From Nevskiales bacterium (lineage in GTDB: Bacteria; Pseudomonadota; Gammaproteobacteria; Steroidobacterales; GCA-2729495): 64,000 nt of DNA. How positions within the stretch are numbered: the stretch's first letter is position 1; each line of letters opens with the position of its first letter. A model generated the notes under the pieces. That model was not told the DNA's origin, did no database searches, and worked only from the letters and a program-made list of their open reading frames with translations. The translations under genes and the position numbers were made by a program. The DNA is taken from the NCBI GenBank assembly GCA_011526045.1, contig WYBE01000010.1, positions 1-64,000 on the forward strand, in the 5' to 3' direction. Below are positions 34,044 to 42,898 of this stretch, one piece after another.

Positions 34044-35177
34044 ATGCCTCAGCTGCCATTGCCCCGTCGTACGGCCCCGGCTCTGACCGGTCTCGCCGCG
34101 CTGCTCGCGCTCGGCGCCCTGCCGGCCACCGCCCAGGACACCACCAGCGGCGCCTCACCCGCAGCCGCCCCACCGGCAGCGGCAACCCCGCCCGCCGCAG
34201 CGGCGAGCAAGGAATTGCCCGTGCGCCTCATTCCGAACGTGCCGCGCAATGCCGAGGCCTACTACGCGCCCGACAACCTCCACGTCATCGCCCAGACGCA
34301 GGACCCGTCCGCCCGCAAGGCGGAGGGCCGCGATTCCGGCGCACTGACCTACATCTTCACCGACACCGGCAAGGACGTTCACCGCATCAACGACAAAGGC
34401 CAGGATGCCTGTTCGTATTTCTTCCCGGACAACAAGCGCATCGTCTTTACCTCCACCAAGGACCACCTCGACATGCCGGTCGGCAACTGGTCGGATTCCA
34501 ACGACTACCCGCAGGGCGCCGAGCTCTACACCGCCGATGTCGATGGTAAGAACGTCAAGCGCCTGACCAACAACAAGGACTACGAGGCGGAAGTCTCGGT
34601 ATCGCCGGACGGCAAGTGGATCGTGTTCGGCCGGCAGATCGACGGCAAGATGGATCTCTGGCGCATGCGGCCGGACGGTACCGACGAGCAGCAGATCACC
34701 TTCACCGACGACTGGCAGGAGGGCGCGCCCTTCTACCTGCCGGACAATGAGACCATCCTCTACCGCGCCTGGAAGCGCAGCGAATACGGCAAGATCAAGC
34801 CGACGCCGATGACGGTGTTCACCATCAAGCACGATGGCTCGCAGACCACACCCCGGACCTTCGATCGCGACATGAACTGGGCGCCCTATCCGGCACCGGA
34901 CGGCAAGCACTACGTCTTCGTGCGCGTCGTGGACGACAACAACTGGGAAGTGTTCCTCGGTGATCTCGCCGGCGGCCCGCCGCAGCGGCTGACCTTCAAC
35001 CCGGGCTTCGACGGCTTCCCGTCGCTCTCGCCGGACGGCAAGAAGATGCTGTTCGCGCGCAGCACCGGTGGCGGGTTCATGTCGAACCTCTACACGCACG
35101 TGATGGATGTCTCCTCGCTCAACCTCGGGCCGGAGAACTTCAAGGGCGTGCCCGCCATCGTTCCGCCGAAGCAGTAA
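34044..35177 (+). CDS. TolB-like PD40 beta-propeller protein
   Basis: This 377-aa exported protein has AAGGAG upstream of the ATG, a signal peptide (residues 1 to about 31), then an Ala/Pro-rich linker to about residue 56. The body has repeated PD40/WD40-like blades: YYAPDNLHVIAQTQ, YFFPDNKRIVFTS, SVSPDGKWIVFGRQIDGKMD, FYLPDNETILYRAW, PAPDGKHYVFVRV and SLSPDGKKMLFARS, which fits a six-bladed propeller. It is separate from any Tol-Pal genes, so it is probably not TolB itself. It may bind peptides or a partner enzyme. The amidohydrolase gene begins 5 bp after its stop. Confidence 0.88.
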   Translation: MPQLPLPRRTAPALTGLAALLALGALPATAQDTTSGASPAAAPPAAATPPAAAASKELPVRLIPNVPRNAEAYYAPDNLHVIAQTQDPSARKAEGRDSGALTYIFTDTGKDVHRINDKGQDACSYFFPDNKRIVFTSTKDHLDMPVGNWSDSNDYPQGAELYTADVDGKNVKRLTNNKDYEAEVSVSPDGKWIVFGRQIDGKMDLWRMRPDGTDEQQITFTDDWQEGAPFYLPDNETILYRAWKRSEYGKIKPTPMTVFTIKHDGSQTTPRTFDRDMNWAPYPAPDGKHYVFVRVVDDNNWEVFLGDLAGGPPQRLTFNPGFDGFPSLSPDGKKMLFARSTGGGFMSNLYTHVMDVSSLNLGPENFKGVPAIVPPKQ

Positions 35178-35182
35178 GCTTC

Positions 35183-37153
35183 ATGCAGTCACCCTGTAGG
35201 AGCGACGCAGGCCGCGGCCATCCCTACGCTCTGCGCCGTCTCCGGCACGACGCCGGAGACGGTCGCGGCTCGCGCCGCTCCTACACGGCTTCGTTCACCG
35301 CCGCTCCGGAACGCCCCGCTGTAGGAGCGACATCAGTCGCGACAGCGATCCACGGCGCGACAGCAAGTCGCGGCTCGCGCCGCTCCTACACGGCTTCGTT
35401 CACCGCCGCTCCGGAACGCCCCGCTGTAGGAGCGACATCAGTCGCGACAGCGATCCACGGCGCGACAGCAAGTCGCGGCTCACGCCGCTCCTACGGTGCG
35501 TTCCTCGCCGCGGCCGTGCTGGCCACGGCGGCAACTACGGCACTCGCCGCGCCCCCGCGTATCCACGCGATCACCGGGGCGCGTATTGTCATCGCTCCTG
35601 GCCGGGTAATCGACCACGGCACCGTCGTGCTGCGCGACGGGCTCGTGGAAGCGGTCGGCGCGAAGCTCACCCCGCCGCCGGATGCCGAAGTCATCGCGGC
35701 GGAGCCCGGCTGGAGCGTATACCCCGCGTTCATCGACGCGGCCTCCTCCGTCGGCCTCGACACAGAGGCCGCACCCGCCCGGGGCGGCCCGCCGGGCCGC
35801 GGCGCCGCCGAGGCGAAACCGCTCGGGGCACGCCACGAACTGAAGTCCGTGCACCCGGAAGACGCCGTCGTGGACCGGGTGGATCTCACCCACGACAGCA
35901 TCAAGCGGCATCGCGAAATGGGCTTCGCCGTCGCCCAGGTGCTGCCCGACAAGGGCGTGTTCCGCGGCGAGTCGGCCCTGCTCCTGCTGCGCGAGGGCCC
36001 CGCCCACGAGGTCGTCGCGCGCGGCGAACTCTCCCAGGTGATCGCGCTGGAAGCCTCGAGCTTCATGGCGCGGCAGTATCCCTCGTCCAAGTTCGGCGCC
36101 GTCGCCACGGTGCGCCAGGTGCTGCTCGACGCCGGGCGCCAGCGCGAGTGGCGCGAACGTTACGCGGCCAATCCCGCCGGGATGGCGCCGCCCGGTTACC
36201 GTTCTTCCGATGCGCCGCTGATCGCGCTGCTCGCGGGCGAGCGGGCGCCGGTGTTCGTGGCCATCAACGGCCTCGACCCCGGCCGCTTCGGCGTGCTCGC
36301 CGCCGAGTTCGGCCTGAAGGGCATGGTCGTCGCACGCACGCTCGGCGACCGCGAGGCAGACCTGCGCGCCGCCGGCATGCCGGTGCTGCTGCCGCTCGAA
36401 CTGCCCGAGAAGCCGGACCTTGGCGACGGCGACGCGCTCGTCGAAGTGGGCATGGACAGCATGCAGGCGTCGCTGCGCGCACCCCGCCTGCCCGCGGCGC
36501 TCGACGCCGCCGGCGTGAAGGTCGCATTCGTGACGCTGGGCATGAAGAACCCGCGGCAGTTCCAGGAAAACCTCGCTGCCGTGGTCAAGGCCGGGCTGGC
36601 GCAGGACAAGGCCCTCGCCGCAGTCACCACGACACCGGCGGAACTGCTCGGTGTGTCGCGCAGCATGGGTACGATCGAGGCCGGCAAGCAGGCGAACCTG
36701 CTGGTGGTCGAGGGAGATCTCTTCACGGAGAAGCCCGCGCTGCGCCACCTCTTCGTCGAGGGCTACCACGAGAAGATCGAGGCGGAGAAGACCGTCGGCG
36801 ATCCGAACGCGGTGGTGGATCCGCGCGGCACCTGGAGCATCGTGAGCGAAGTGATGGGGCGCAGCGTGGAGTCCACCTGGACCATCACCGGCAGTGAAGA
36901 GCGCGGCGGCGCCCGGCGCTACAAAGGCTTCAGCGAGAGCGCGCGCTCGGGCAAGCGTGACTTCACCAGCGTCGATCTCAAGGGCAACGCGATGACCGTC
37001 ATCAGCAGCGGCGCCGGCGGCGAGATGAAGATCACGGTCATCGTCAGCGGCGAAAAGCTGTCGGGCGACACGACCATGGAATCCGAGCGCGGCTCGGTGC
37101 GCATGAAGGTCGAGGGCCGGCGCACCTCGGGCCCGGAGGGTGGCACACGATGA
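35183..37153 (+). CDS. Degenerate amidohydrolase with REP-derived N-terminus
   Basis: The open frame from the ATG at 35183 encodes 656 aa. Residues 1 to about 103 are translated REP DNA, including two copies of a 35-residue repeat ([10 protein letters not shown]...IHGATASR). A signal peptide (YGAFLAAAVLATAATTALAA) begins within the third, partial REP unit. No other in-frame ATG is seen between 35183 and this signal peptide; a GTG inside the signal peptide is the only obvious alternative. The mature part is amidohydrolase-like (HAITGARIVIAPGRVIDHG; MGTIEAGKQANLLVVEGD), but the usual IDAHxH reads YPAFIDAASSVGLD, so the first metal site is lost. A beta-rich domain (GTWSIVSEVMG...) ends the protein. 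Its stop overlaps the next ATG (ATGA). Confidence 0.8.
   Translation: MQSPCRSDAGRGHPYALRRLRHDAGDGRGSRRSYTASFTAAPERPAVGATSVATAIHGATASRGSRRSYTASFTAAPERPAVGATSVATAIHGATASRGSRRSYGAFLAAAVLATAATTALAAPPRIHAITGARIVIAPGRVIDHGTVVLRDGLVEAVGAKLTPPPDAEVIAAEPGWSVYPAFIDAASSVGLDTEAAPARGGPPGRGAAEAKPLGARHELKSVHPEDAVVDRVDLTHDSIKRHREMGFAVAQVLPDKGVFRGESALLLLREGPAHEVVARGELSQVIALEASSFMARQYPSSKFGAVATVRQVLLDAGRQREWRERYAANPAGMAPPGYRSSDAPLIALLAGERAPVFVAINGLDPGRFGVLAAEFGLKGMVVARTLGDREADLRAAGMPVLLPLELPEKPDLGDGDALVEVGMDSMQASLRAPRLPAALDAAGVKVAFVTLGMKNPRQFQENLAAVVKAGLAQDKALAAVTTTPAELLGVSRSMGTIEAGKQANLLVVEGDLFTEKPALRHLFVEGYHEKIEAEKTVGDPNAVVDPRGTWSIVSEVMGRSVESTWTITGSEERGGARRYKGFSESARSGKRDFTSVDLKGNAMTVISSGAGGEMKITVIVSGEKLSGDTTMESERGSVRMKVEGRRTSGPEGGTR
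35262..35494. repeat. 105-bp in-frame tandem REP repeat
   Basis: The motif GTCGCGGCTC-CGCCGCTCCTAC starts at 35262, 35367 and 35472, exactly 105 bp apart, so the reading frame is kept through the array. An isolated GTAGGAGCGACGC element lies before it at about 35197-35218. The third unit runs directly into the signal-peptide codons of the amidohydrolase. Confidence 0.95.
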
Positions 37154-39879
37154 CCGGCGGCGCATTTAGAGCCTGGGCGGCGATCGCGCTCACCGCAACG
37201 CTCGGCGCGACCGTCGGCGTCGCGCATGCCGAGATGAGCCTCGATGAGGCCCTCGCGGTGCGCCCTTATCCCGCACCGCCGGCCACGCCCGCGCAGGTGC
37301 TGATCCGCGATGCAACCGTGTGGACCATGACGGACGCGGGCATCCTCGAGCACACCGACCTGCTGCTCGAGAACGGGCGCATTGCCGCCATCGGCCGCAA
37401 CCTGCGCGCCGGCGGGAGCGCACTCGTCGTCGAGGCCGCCGGCCGGCACGTCACGCCGGGCATCATCGACGCGCACAGCCACAGCGCCACCGAGCAGCTC
37501 GACCTCAACGAGGGCGTGAACAGCGTCAGTTCCGAAGTGCGGGTGAGCGACGTGCTCGACACCCGCTCCCCGGACATCTACCAGCAGCTCGCCGGCGGCG
37601 TGACCACCGCACACGTACTGCACGGCTCGGGCAACGCCATCGGCGGCCAGAACGCCATCGTCAAGTACCGCTGGGGCGTGGAGCGCCCGGGCGAACTCCT
37701 GTTCGAGGGCGCGCATCCGACCATCAAGTTCGCGCTCGGCGAGAACCCGACGCAGGCCGCCTTCCGCGGTGGCATGCCCGGGGGCGACCTGCGTTACCCG
37801 GCCACCCGCATGGGCGTGGCCGCCCTGATGCGCTCGAGCTTCGAACTGGCCGAGCAGTACCAGCGCGAGTGGGCGCACTACAACGCGCTCTCGAAGCGGG
37901 AGCGCGCACGCACCGTCCCGCCGCGGCGCGACCTGCGCCTCGAGCCGCTGGTGGAGGTGCTGCAGGACAAGCGCGACGTGCACTCGCACAGCTACCGCGC
38001 GGACGAGATCCTCGCGCTGATGCGGGTTGCCGAGGACCTCGGCTTCCGCATCCGGGCCTTCCATCACGTGCTGGAGGGCTATCGCGTGGCCGACGAGATG
38101 GCCGCGCACGGCGCGGGCGGCTCGACCTTCTCCGACTGGTGGAGCTTCAAGCTGGAGGCCTACGAAGCCATCCCCTGGAACGCAGCGATCATGGCGCAAC
38201 GGGGCGTGCTGGTGAGCCTGAACTCCGACAACGCCGAGCTCGCGCGGCGCCTGAATCTCGAAGCCGCCAAGATGATCCACTACGGCGGCATGAGCCCCGA
38301 GCAGGCGCTGGCGATGGTCACGATCAATCCCGCGCGCCAGCTCAGGATCGACGAGCGCACCGGTTCGCTCGCGACCGGCAAGGACGCCGACGTGGTGGTG
38401 TGGAGCGGCGACCCGTTGAGCGTTTTCAGCCGCGCGGACCTGGCGTTCGTCGACGGCAAGCTGCGTTTCAGCCGCGATGCGGACCTCGCCCACCGCCCGC
38501 TCGTCACCGCGGCGCGGGCACGACTCGCCGCCGAGCTGCAGGGCGACGCGGGCAAGACTGCAGCCGCTGCGCCCGCGGCGGCGCCGGCCCTGAACCCGCC
38601 CGCCCCGGCTTTCGACTACCGCCCCGCGCCACGTGCCCCGCAGGCGCCCGTGGCCATCATCGGCGCCACGGTGCACACGATGGAAGGGCCGGCGATCACC
38701 GACGGCGTGGTCGTGTTCACGGCGGGTCGCATTACCGCGGTGGGTGGGGCCGATACGCCCGTGCCGGCCGATGCCGAGCGCATCGATGCCCGCGGCAAGC
38801 ACCTGTGGCCCGGCATGATCCACCTGAACACCGTGCTCGGCATCAGCGAGATCGAGAGCGTGCCCGGCTCCGTGGACGTCGCTGAAACCGGCGACATCAA
38901 CGCGGATGCGGACGCGGTGCAGGCGGTGAACGCCGCGAGCGCGCACTTTGCCGTGGCCCGTTCCGGCGGTATCAGCCATGCGCTGGTCGTACCCGCCGGC
39001 GGGCTCGTGAGCGGCACGACCTCGCTGCTGCGCACCGACGGCTGGACCTGGGAGGAGATGACCGCGGTGCGCCAGCACTCGCTCGCGCTGCGCTGGCCGG
39101 AGCCACCCCCGCCGCAGTACGCCATCTTCATGGGCCCGCCGAAGACACTCGCCGAACTCAAGAAGGAGGCGGAAGACCGCGTCAAGCGCCTCGACAAGCT
39201 GCTCGACGAGGCGATCGCCTACGGCCGCGCGCAGCGCGATGCCGAGGCGCGCGGCGGCGAGTGGGACTACGACGCGCAGCTCGAAGCGCTGCAACCGGTG
39301 GTTGCCGGCAAGCGGCCCCTGTGGGCCACCGCGCGGGAGAAGCACTCCATCGAGGCCGTGGTGAACTGGGCGGCGAAACGCGGCCTGCGCCTGGTGATCA
39401 CCGACGGCCGCGACGCCTACCTCACCAGCGAGCTGCTCGCCGAGCACAAGGTACCGGTCGTGCTCACCAACATCGTCGGCGGGCCGCCGCGCCCCGATGA
39501 TCCCATCGACGTGCTCTACTCGTTGCCGGCGAAGCTCGAGTCCGCCGGCGTGCTGTTCGCGATCGCGAGCACCACCCGCCCCGGTGGCTCCGGCAATGCG
39601 CGCCACATGTCGCTGTTCGCGGGCATCGCGGCGGCCAACGGCCTCGACCGCGAGGCCGCCTACCGTTCGCTCACCCTGTATCCGGCCCGCATCCTCGGCC
39701 TCGACGACGTGCTCGGCTCCATCGCGCCGGGCAAGAGCGCCAGTCTGGCGCTGACCGACGGCGATCTGCTGGAGCCGAGCACCACGGTCGAGCAGGTCTG
39801 GATCGACGGCACCCGCCCGTCGATGGACGACGTGCAGAAAGCCGCCTGGCGCAAGTGGAGCGCACGGCCGAAGCCCTGA
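37150..39879 (+). CDS. Double amidohydrolase fusion, one site intact
   Basis: This 909-aa exported protein (signal peptide MTGGAFRAWAAIALTATLGATVGVAHA) is made of two imidazolonepropionase-like amidohydrolase units. The first (about 45-460) has TPGIIDAHSHSATEQ with the HxH pair, HHVLEGYRVADEMA, and NSDNAELARRL near the catalytic aspartate. It ends GSLATGKDADVVVWSGDP. An Ala/Pro linker (about 470-500) leads to the second unit (about 500-905), where the HxH motif is replaced by WPGMIHLNTVLG, so it is probably inactive. It ends GSIAPGKSASLALTDGD. The ATGA overlap with the preceding gene suggests the two products form one complex. It is likely a periplasmic dipeptidase or related hydrolase. Confidence 0.9.
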   Translation: MTGGAFRAWAAIALTATLGATVGVAHAEMSLDEALAVRPYPAPPATPAQVLIRDATVWTMTDAGILEHTDLLLENGRIAAIGRNLRAGGSALVVEAAGRHVTPGIIDAHSHSATEQLDLNEGVNSVSSEVRVSDVLDTRSPDIYQQLAGGVTTAHVLHGSGNAIGGQNAIVKYRWGVERPGELLFEGAHPTIKFALGENPTQAAFRGGMPGGDLRYPATRMGVAALMRSSFELAEQYQREWAHYNALSKRERARTVPPRRDLRLEPLVEVLQDKRDVHSHSYRADEILALMRVAEDLGFRIRAFHHVLEGYRVADEMAAHGAGGSTFSDWWSFKLEAYEAIPWNAAIMAQRGVLVSLNSDNAELARRLNLEAAKMIHYGGMSPEQALAMVTINPARQLRIDERTGSLATGKDADVVVWSGDPLSVFSRADLAFVDGKLRFSRDADLAHRPLVTAARARLAAELQGDAGKTAAAAPAAAPALNPPAPAFDYRPAPRAPQAPVAIIGATVHTMEGPAITDGVVVFTAGRITAVGGADTPVPADAERIDARGKHLWPGMIHLNTVLGISEIESVPGSVDVAETGDINADADAVQAVNAASAHFAVARSGGISHALVVPAGGLVSGTTSLLRTDGWTWEEMTAVRQHSLALRWPEPPPPQYAIFMGPPKTLAELKKEAEDRVKRLDKLLDEAIAYGRAQRDAEARGGEWDYDAQLEALQPVVAGKRPLWATAREKHSIEAVVNWAAKRGLRLVITDGRDAYLTSELLAEHKVPVVLTNIVGGPPRPDDPIDVLYSLPAKLESAGVLFAIASTTRPGGSGNARHMSLFAGIAAANGLDREAAYRSLTLYPARILGLDDVLGSIAPGKSASLALTDGDLLEPSTTVEQVWIDGTRPSMDDVQKAAWRKWSARPKP

Positions 39880-39943
39880 GCTTCCCGCGGATGCGGCGGC
39901 GATCCGCTGCCGGATGACGCTGTGGTCGCGCACCCGACTGGTC

Positions 39944-40020
39944 CCGGACTCTGCCCGTCACCGAGCCTCGCCGCCGGCTGGCCCTGCGGGTGCCCTCGCA
40001 GGCGTGCTCGCTGCGGAGTG
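39944..40020. repeat. Dispersed repeat, inverted copy of window start
   Basis: Bases 39967-40020 are the exact reverse complement of 1-54. Similarity fades by about 39944. The gap 39880-40585 holds no gene: this element, then GC-rich sequence without structure to about 40230, then a REP array. Confidence 0.8.
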
Positions 40021-40230
40021 CGCGCCACTCGACATCCCTGGTCTCGTGGGCGCGCAGCAGCGACATCCCTGCCGCTGCCTCTGCGAGCTTAGCCTTGCTC
40101 GCGGTGCCTGCTCGGCCAGCCACCTGATGGGCTCGGCCTGGTGACGGGCAGAGTTGCAGCAGCCTGGCATCCGGATCCACGTCCCGGTCGCCGGGCGACG
40201 CATCGCGCCTGGCGATGCGGATGCAGCGCG

Positions 40231-40530
40231 AGCCGCGACCCACGGTTCGCCGCGCCACCAGCGCCCGGGCGCACGCGATGCCCATGAACGTCGCGGTGGC
40301 CGGCACTGGCGTGCCTCCTACCGGGTGCTGATTAACGACGCCGCTGAACGCAGCGCCGTAGGAGCGGCGCGAGCCGCGACCCACGGTTCGCCGCGCCACC
40401 AGCGCCCGGGCGCACGCGATGGTCATGAACGTCGCGGTGGTCGGCACTGGCGTGCCTCCTACCGGGTGCTGATTAACGACGCCGCTGATCGCAGCGCCGT
40501 AGGAGCGGCGTGAGCCGCGACCCACCGCAT
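40231..40530. repeat. 141-bp tandem repeat containing REP hairpins
   Basis: The AGCCGCGACCCAC mark recurs at 40231, 40372 and 40513, exactly 141 bp apart, giving two nearly identical full units. Each has a GTAGGAGCGGCG hairpin half and an unusual GTGCTGATTAACGACGCCGC segment. It separates the amidohydrolase fusion from hutG. Confidence 0.93.
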
Positions 40531-40585
40531 CGTCCACCGATAACCCACGACATTCCCGCAAATCGGCGATGAACCGAGAAAGAAC

Positions 40586-41362
40586 CTACGAGATCGCGAT
40601 CGCGAGCAGCTCGCGCAGCAGGGCGCGGGTCTGGCGCGCCTTACCCGCATTCCACTTGCCGGTGGCCTCGTCCATGTAGCAGCGCTGCGCCAGCTCGAGC
40701 TGGACGGCATCGACGCCGCGGGCGGGGTCCCCGTAGGCGCGGGTGATATGGCCGCCCTTGAAGCGGCCGTCGAGCACCGCCTCGGAGCCGGCGACCTGCA
40801 GCGCATGGCCGAACAAACGCCCCGCGAGGCCGGAGTCGCAGGAACGGCCGTCGTTGGTGCCGAAATTGAAGACCGGCAATGCGCCCACGAAGAGCCTCGG
40901 CACGCGGCTGCGGATCGAGTGGGCGTCCCAGAGCACGACCGAGCCGTGCCGGTCGCGCAGCGTGTCGATCTCGCGGCGCAGGCGCTCATGGTAGGGCTGC
41001 CAGTACTGCGCGACCCGGCGTGCGCTCTCGGCGCCATCCGGCGCCCGGCCCTTGCGCCAGAGCGGCTTGCCGGAGAACGTCTCCGCCGGACAGACGGGGC
41101 TTGCGGCAAGCCCCGGGTACAGCGGCGCGTTGTCGGGGGCGCGATTGAGGTCGACCACGTAGCGCGAGTGCGTCGCGACCAGCACCGAGGCGCCGATCGC
41201 GGACAGGAAATCGTACAGCCGGTCCACGTACCAGTCGGTGTCGGGCGTGGCGCGGCCAGTCGCGTTCAGGTCGCGCGCGATCTCCGGCGGCAGGTAGGTG
41301 CCGGCGTGCGGGATGCTCACCAGCAGGCGCGTGCGGCCCGGCAGGAATCGGTACAGGTCCAT
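40586..41362 (-). CDS. hutG: N-formylglutamate deformylase
   Basis: This 258-aa protein catalyses the last step of the five-step histidine pathway: N-formyl-L-glutamate plus water to glutamate and formate. Family motifs are LLVSIPHAGTYLPPEI near the N-terminus, TDWYVDRLYDF, VDLNRAPDNAPLYPG, and VVLWDAHSIRSRVPRLF with the metal-binding Asp-His. GGHITRAYGDP and VQLELAQRCYMDEATGKW are typical of the C-terminal part. It follows hutH directly (TAG then ATG, no gap), so it is the last gene of hutFCUHG. The length is normal. Confidence 0.95.
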   Translation of the reverse strand: MDLYRFLPGRTRLLVSIPHAGTYLPPEIARDLNATGRATPDTDWYVDRLYDFLSAIGASVLVATHSRYVVDLNRAPDNAPLYPGLAASPVCPAETFSGKPLWRKGRAPDGAESARRVAQYWQPYHERLRREIDTLRDRHGSVVLWDAHSIRSRVPRLFVGALPVFNFGTNDGRSCDSGLAGRLFGHALQVAGSEAVLDGRFKGGHITRAYGDPARGVDAVQLELAQRCYMDEATGKWNAGKARQTRALLRELLAIAIS

Positions 41363-42898
41363 CTACGCCTGCCGTGACGGCAGCAACCGCTCGGCATCGC
41401 ACGAAAAGCCACCGGCGAGAATCGCGCCGCGCACCCGTTCGATGTCCGGCGACAGTGCGCGGTCCCGGGTGAACCGCGGGCTCAGCGTGCGCACCCGGGC
41501 GAGTGCCGCCTCGAGCGGCGCCGAGCTGCGCAAGGGCCGGTGGAACTCCACGCCCTGGCAAGCGGCCAGCAACTCGATCGCGACGATGGCGGCGCAGTTC
41601 TCCGCCATCTGGTGCAGGCGCCGCGCGGCACCGGTCGCCATGCTCACGTGGTCTTCCTGATTGGCCGAGGTCGGCAGGCTGTCGACGCTGGCCGGATGCG
41701 CCAGTGCCTTGTTCTCGGAGGCGAGTGCCGCTGCGGTCACCTGCGCGATCATGAAGCCGGAGTTCAGCCCGCCCTCCTCCACCAGGAACGGCGGCAGGCC
41801 GCTCATGCGCGAGTCGATCAACAATGCGATGCGCCGCTCCGACAGCGCGCCGATTTCGGCAATGGCGGTGGCGAGGTAATCGCAGGCCAGCGCCACGGGT
41901 TCGGCATGGAAGTTTCCGCCGGAGAGGATGACGCCGTCATCGCCGAAGACCAGCGGGTTGTCGGTCACGGAGCGCGCTTCGGCCAGCAATACCTCCGCCA
42001 CGTGACGAATCGCATCGAGGCAGGCCCCCATCACCTGCGGCTGGCAACGCAGGCTGTAGGGATCCTGCACGCGGTCGCAACCGTGGTGCGACGCGCGGAT
42101 CCCGCTGCCGGCGAGCAACCCGGTGTAGAGGGCGGCCACGTCGCGCTGGCCGCGATGGCCGCGCAGTTCGCTGATGCGCGCATCGAAGGGCGTGTCGCTG
42201 CCGCGGGCTGCATCGACGGACAACGCCCCCGCGAGGCAGGCGGCGGCGAACACGTCCTCCGCCGCGAACAATCCCCCGAGCGCGAGCGCGGTCGACACCT
42301 GCGTGCCGTTCAGCAACGCCAGCCCCTCCTTCGGACGCAGGGCCACGCGCCCGAGGCCCGCCAGGCGCAGCGCCTCCGCGGCGTCATGTTCGCGCCCGGC
42401 GTGGCGCGCGCGCCCTTCGCCGAGCAGCAGTGCGGAGAGATGCGCGAGCGGCGCGAGGTCGCCGGAGGCGCCGACCGACCCCTGCGAGGGGATGCAGGGG
42501 TAGACTTCGCGCTCGAGCAGCCGGCATAGCGCCTCGACCAGCCCGGCGGTCACGCCGGAGTAACCCTGCGCCAGGCTGAGGATCTTCAGGACGAGCACGA
42601 GGCGCACGGTACGGTCATCCAGCGGCGGCCCGATGCCCGCGCAGTGCGACAGGATGAGGTTCTGTTGCAGCTGCTCGAGCTGGTCGTCGGCAATGCGCAC
42701 CGAGGCCAGCATGCCGAAGCCGGTGTTGATGCCGTAGATCGGCTCGTTCGAGGCGAGCGCGGTCGCAACCGCTGCGGCGCCCGCGTCGATGCGCCGGCGG
42801 GTCGCGGGGTCGAGCGCCACGCGCACGGCGCCGCGCCAGGCCGTGCGCAGCCGCGGCAGCGTGAGGGCCTCCGGCCGGGTCGAAATCTGTGCGCTCAT
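41363..42898 (-). CDS. hutH: Histidine ammonia-lyase
   Basis: This 511-aa enzyme converts L-histidine to trans-urocanate and ammonia. The MIO electrophile forms from Ala-Ser-Gly in [56 protein letters not shown] and [14 protein letters not shown] are the expected family segments, and the length is standard. The ATG at 42898 overlaps the stop of hutU as ATGA, and hutG begins right after its stop. It is under HutC control by virtue of the operon. Confidence 0.97.
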   Translation of the reverse strand: MSAQISTRPEALTLPRLRTAWRGAVRVALDPATRRRIDAGAAAVATALASNEPIYGINTGFGMLASVRIADDQLEQLQQNLILSHCAGIGPPLDDRTVRLVLVLKILSLAQGYSGVTAGLVEALCRLLEREVYPCIPSQGSVGASGDLAPLAHLSALLLGEGRARHAGREHDAAEALRLAGLGRVALRPKEGLALLNGTQVSTALALGGLFAAEDVFAAACLAGALSVDAARGSDTPFDARISELRGHRGQRDVAALYTGLLAGSGIRASHHGCDRVQDPYSLRCQPQVMGACLDAIRHVAEVLLAEARSVTDNPLVFGDDGVILSGGNFHAEPVALACDYLATAIAEIGALSERRIALLIDSRMSGLPPFLVEEGGLNSGFMIAQVTAAALASENKALAHPASVDSLPTSANQEDHVSMATGAARRLHQMAENCAAIVAIELLAACQGVEFHRPLRSSAPLEAALARVRTLSPRFTRDRALSPDIERVRGAILAGGFSCDAERLLPSRQA

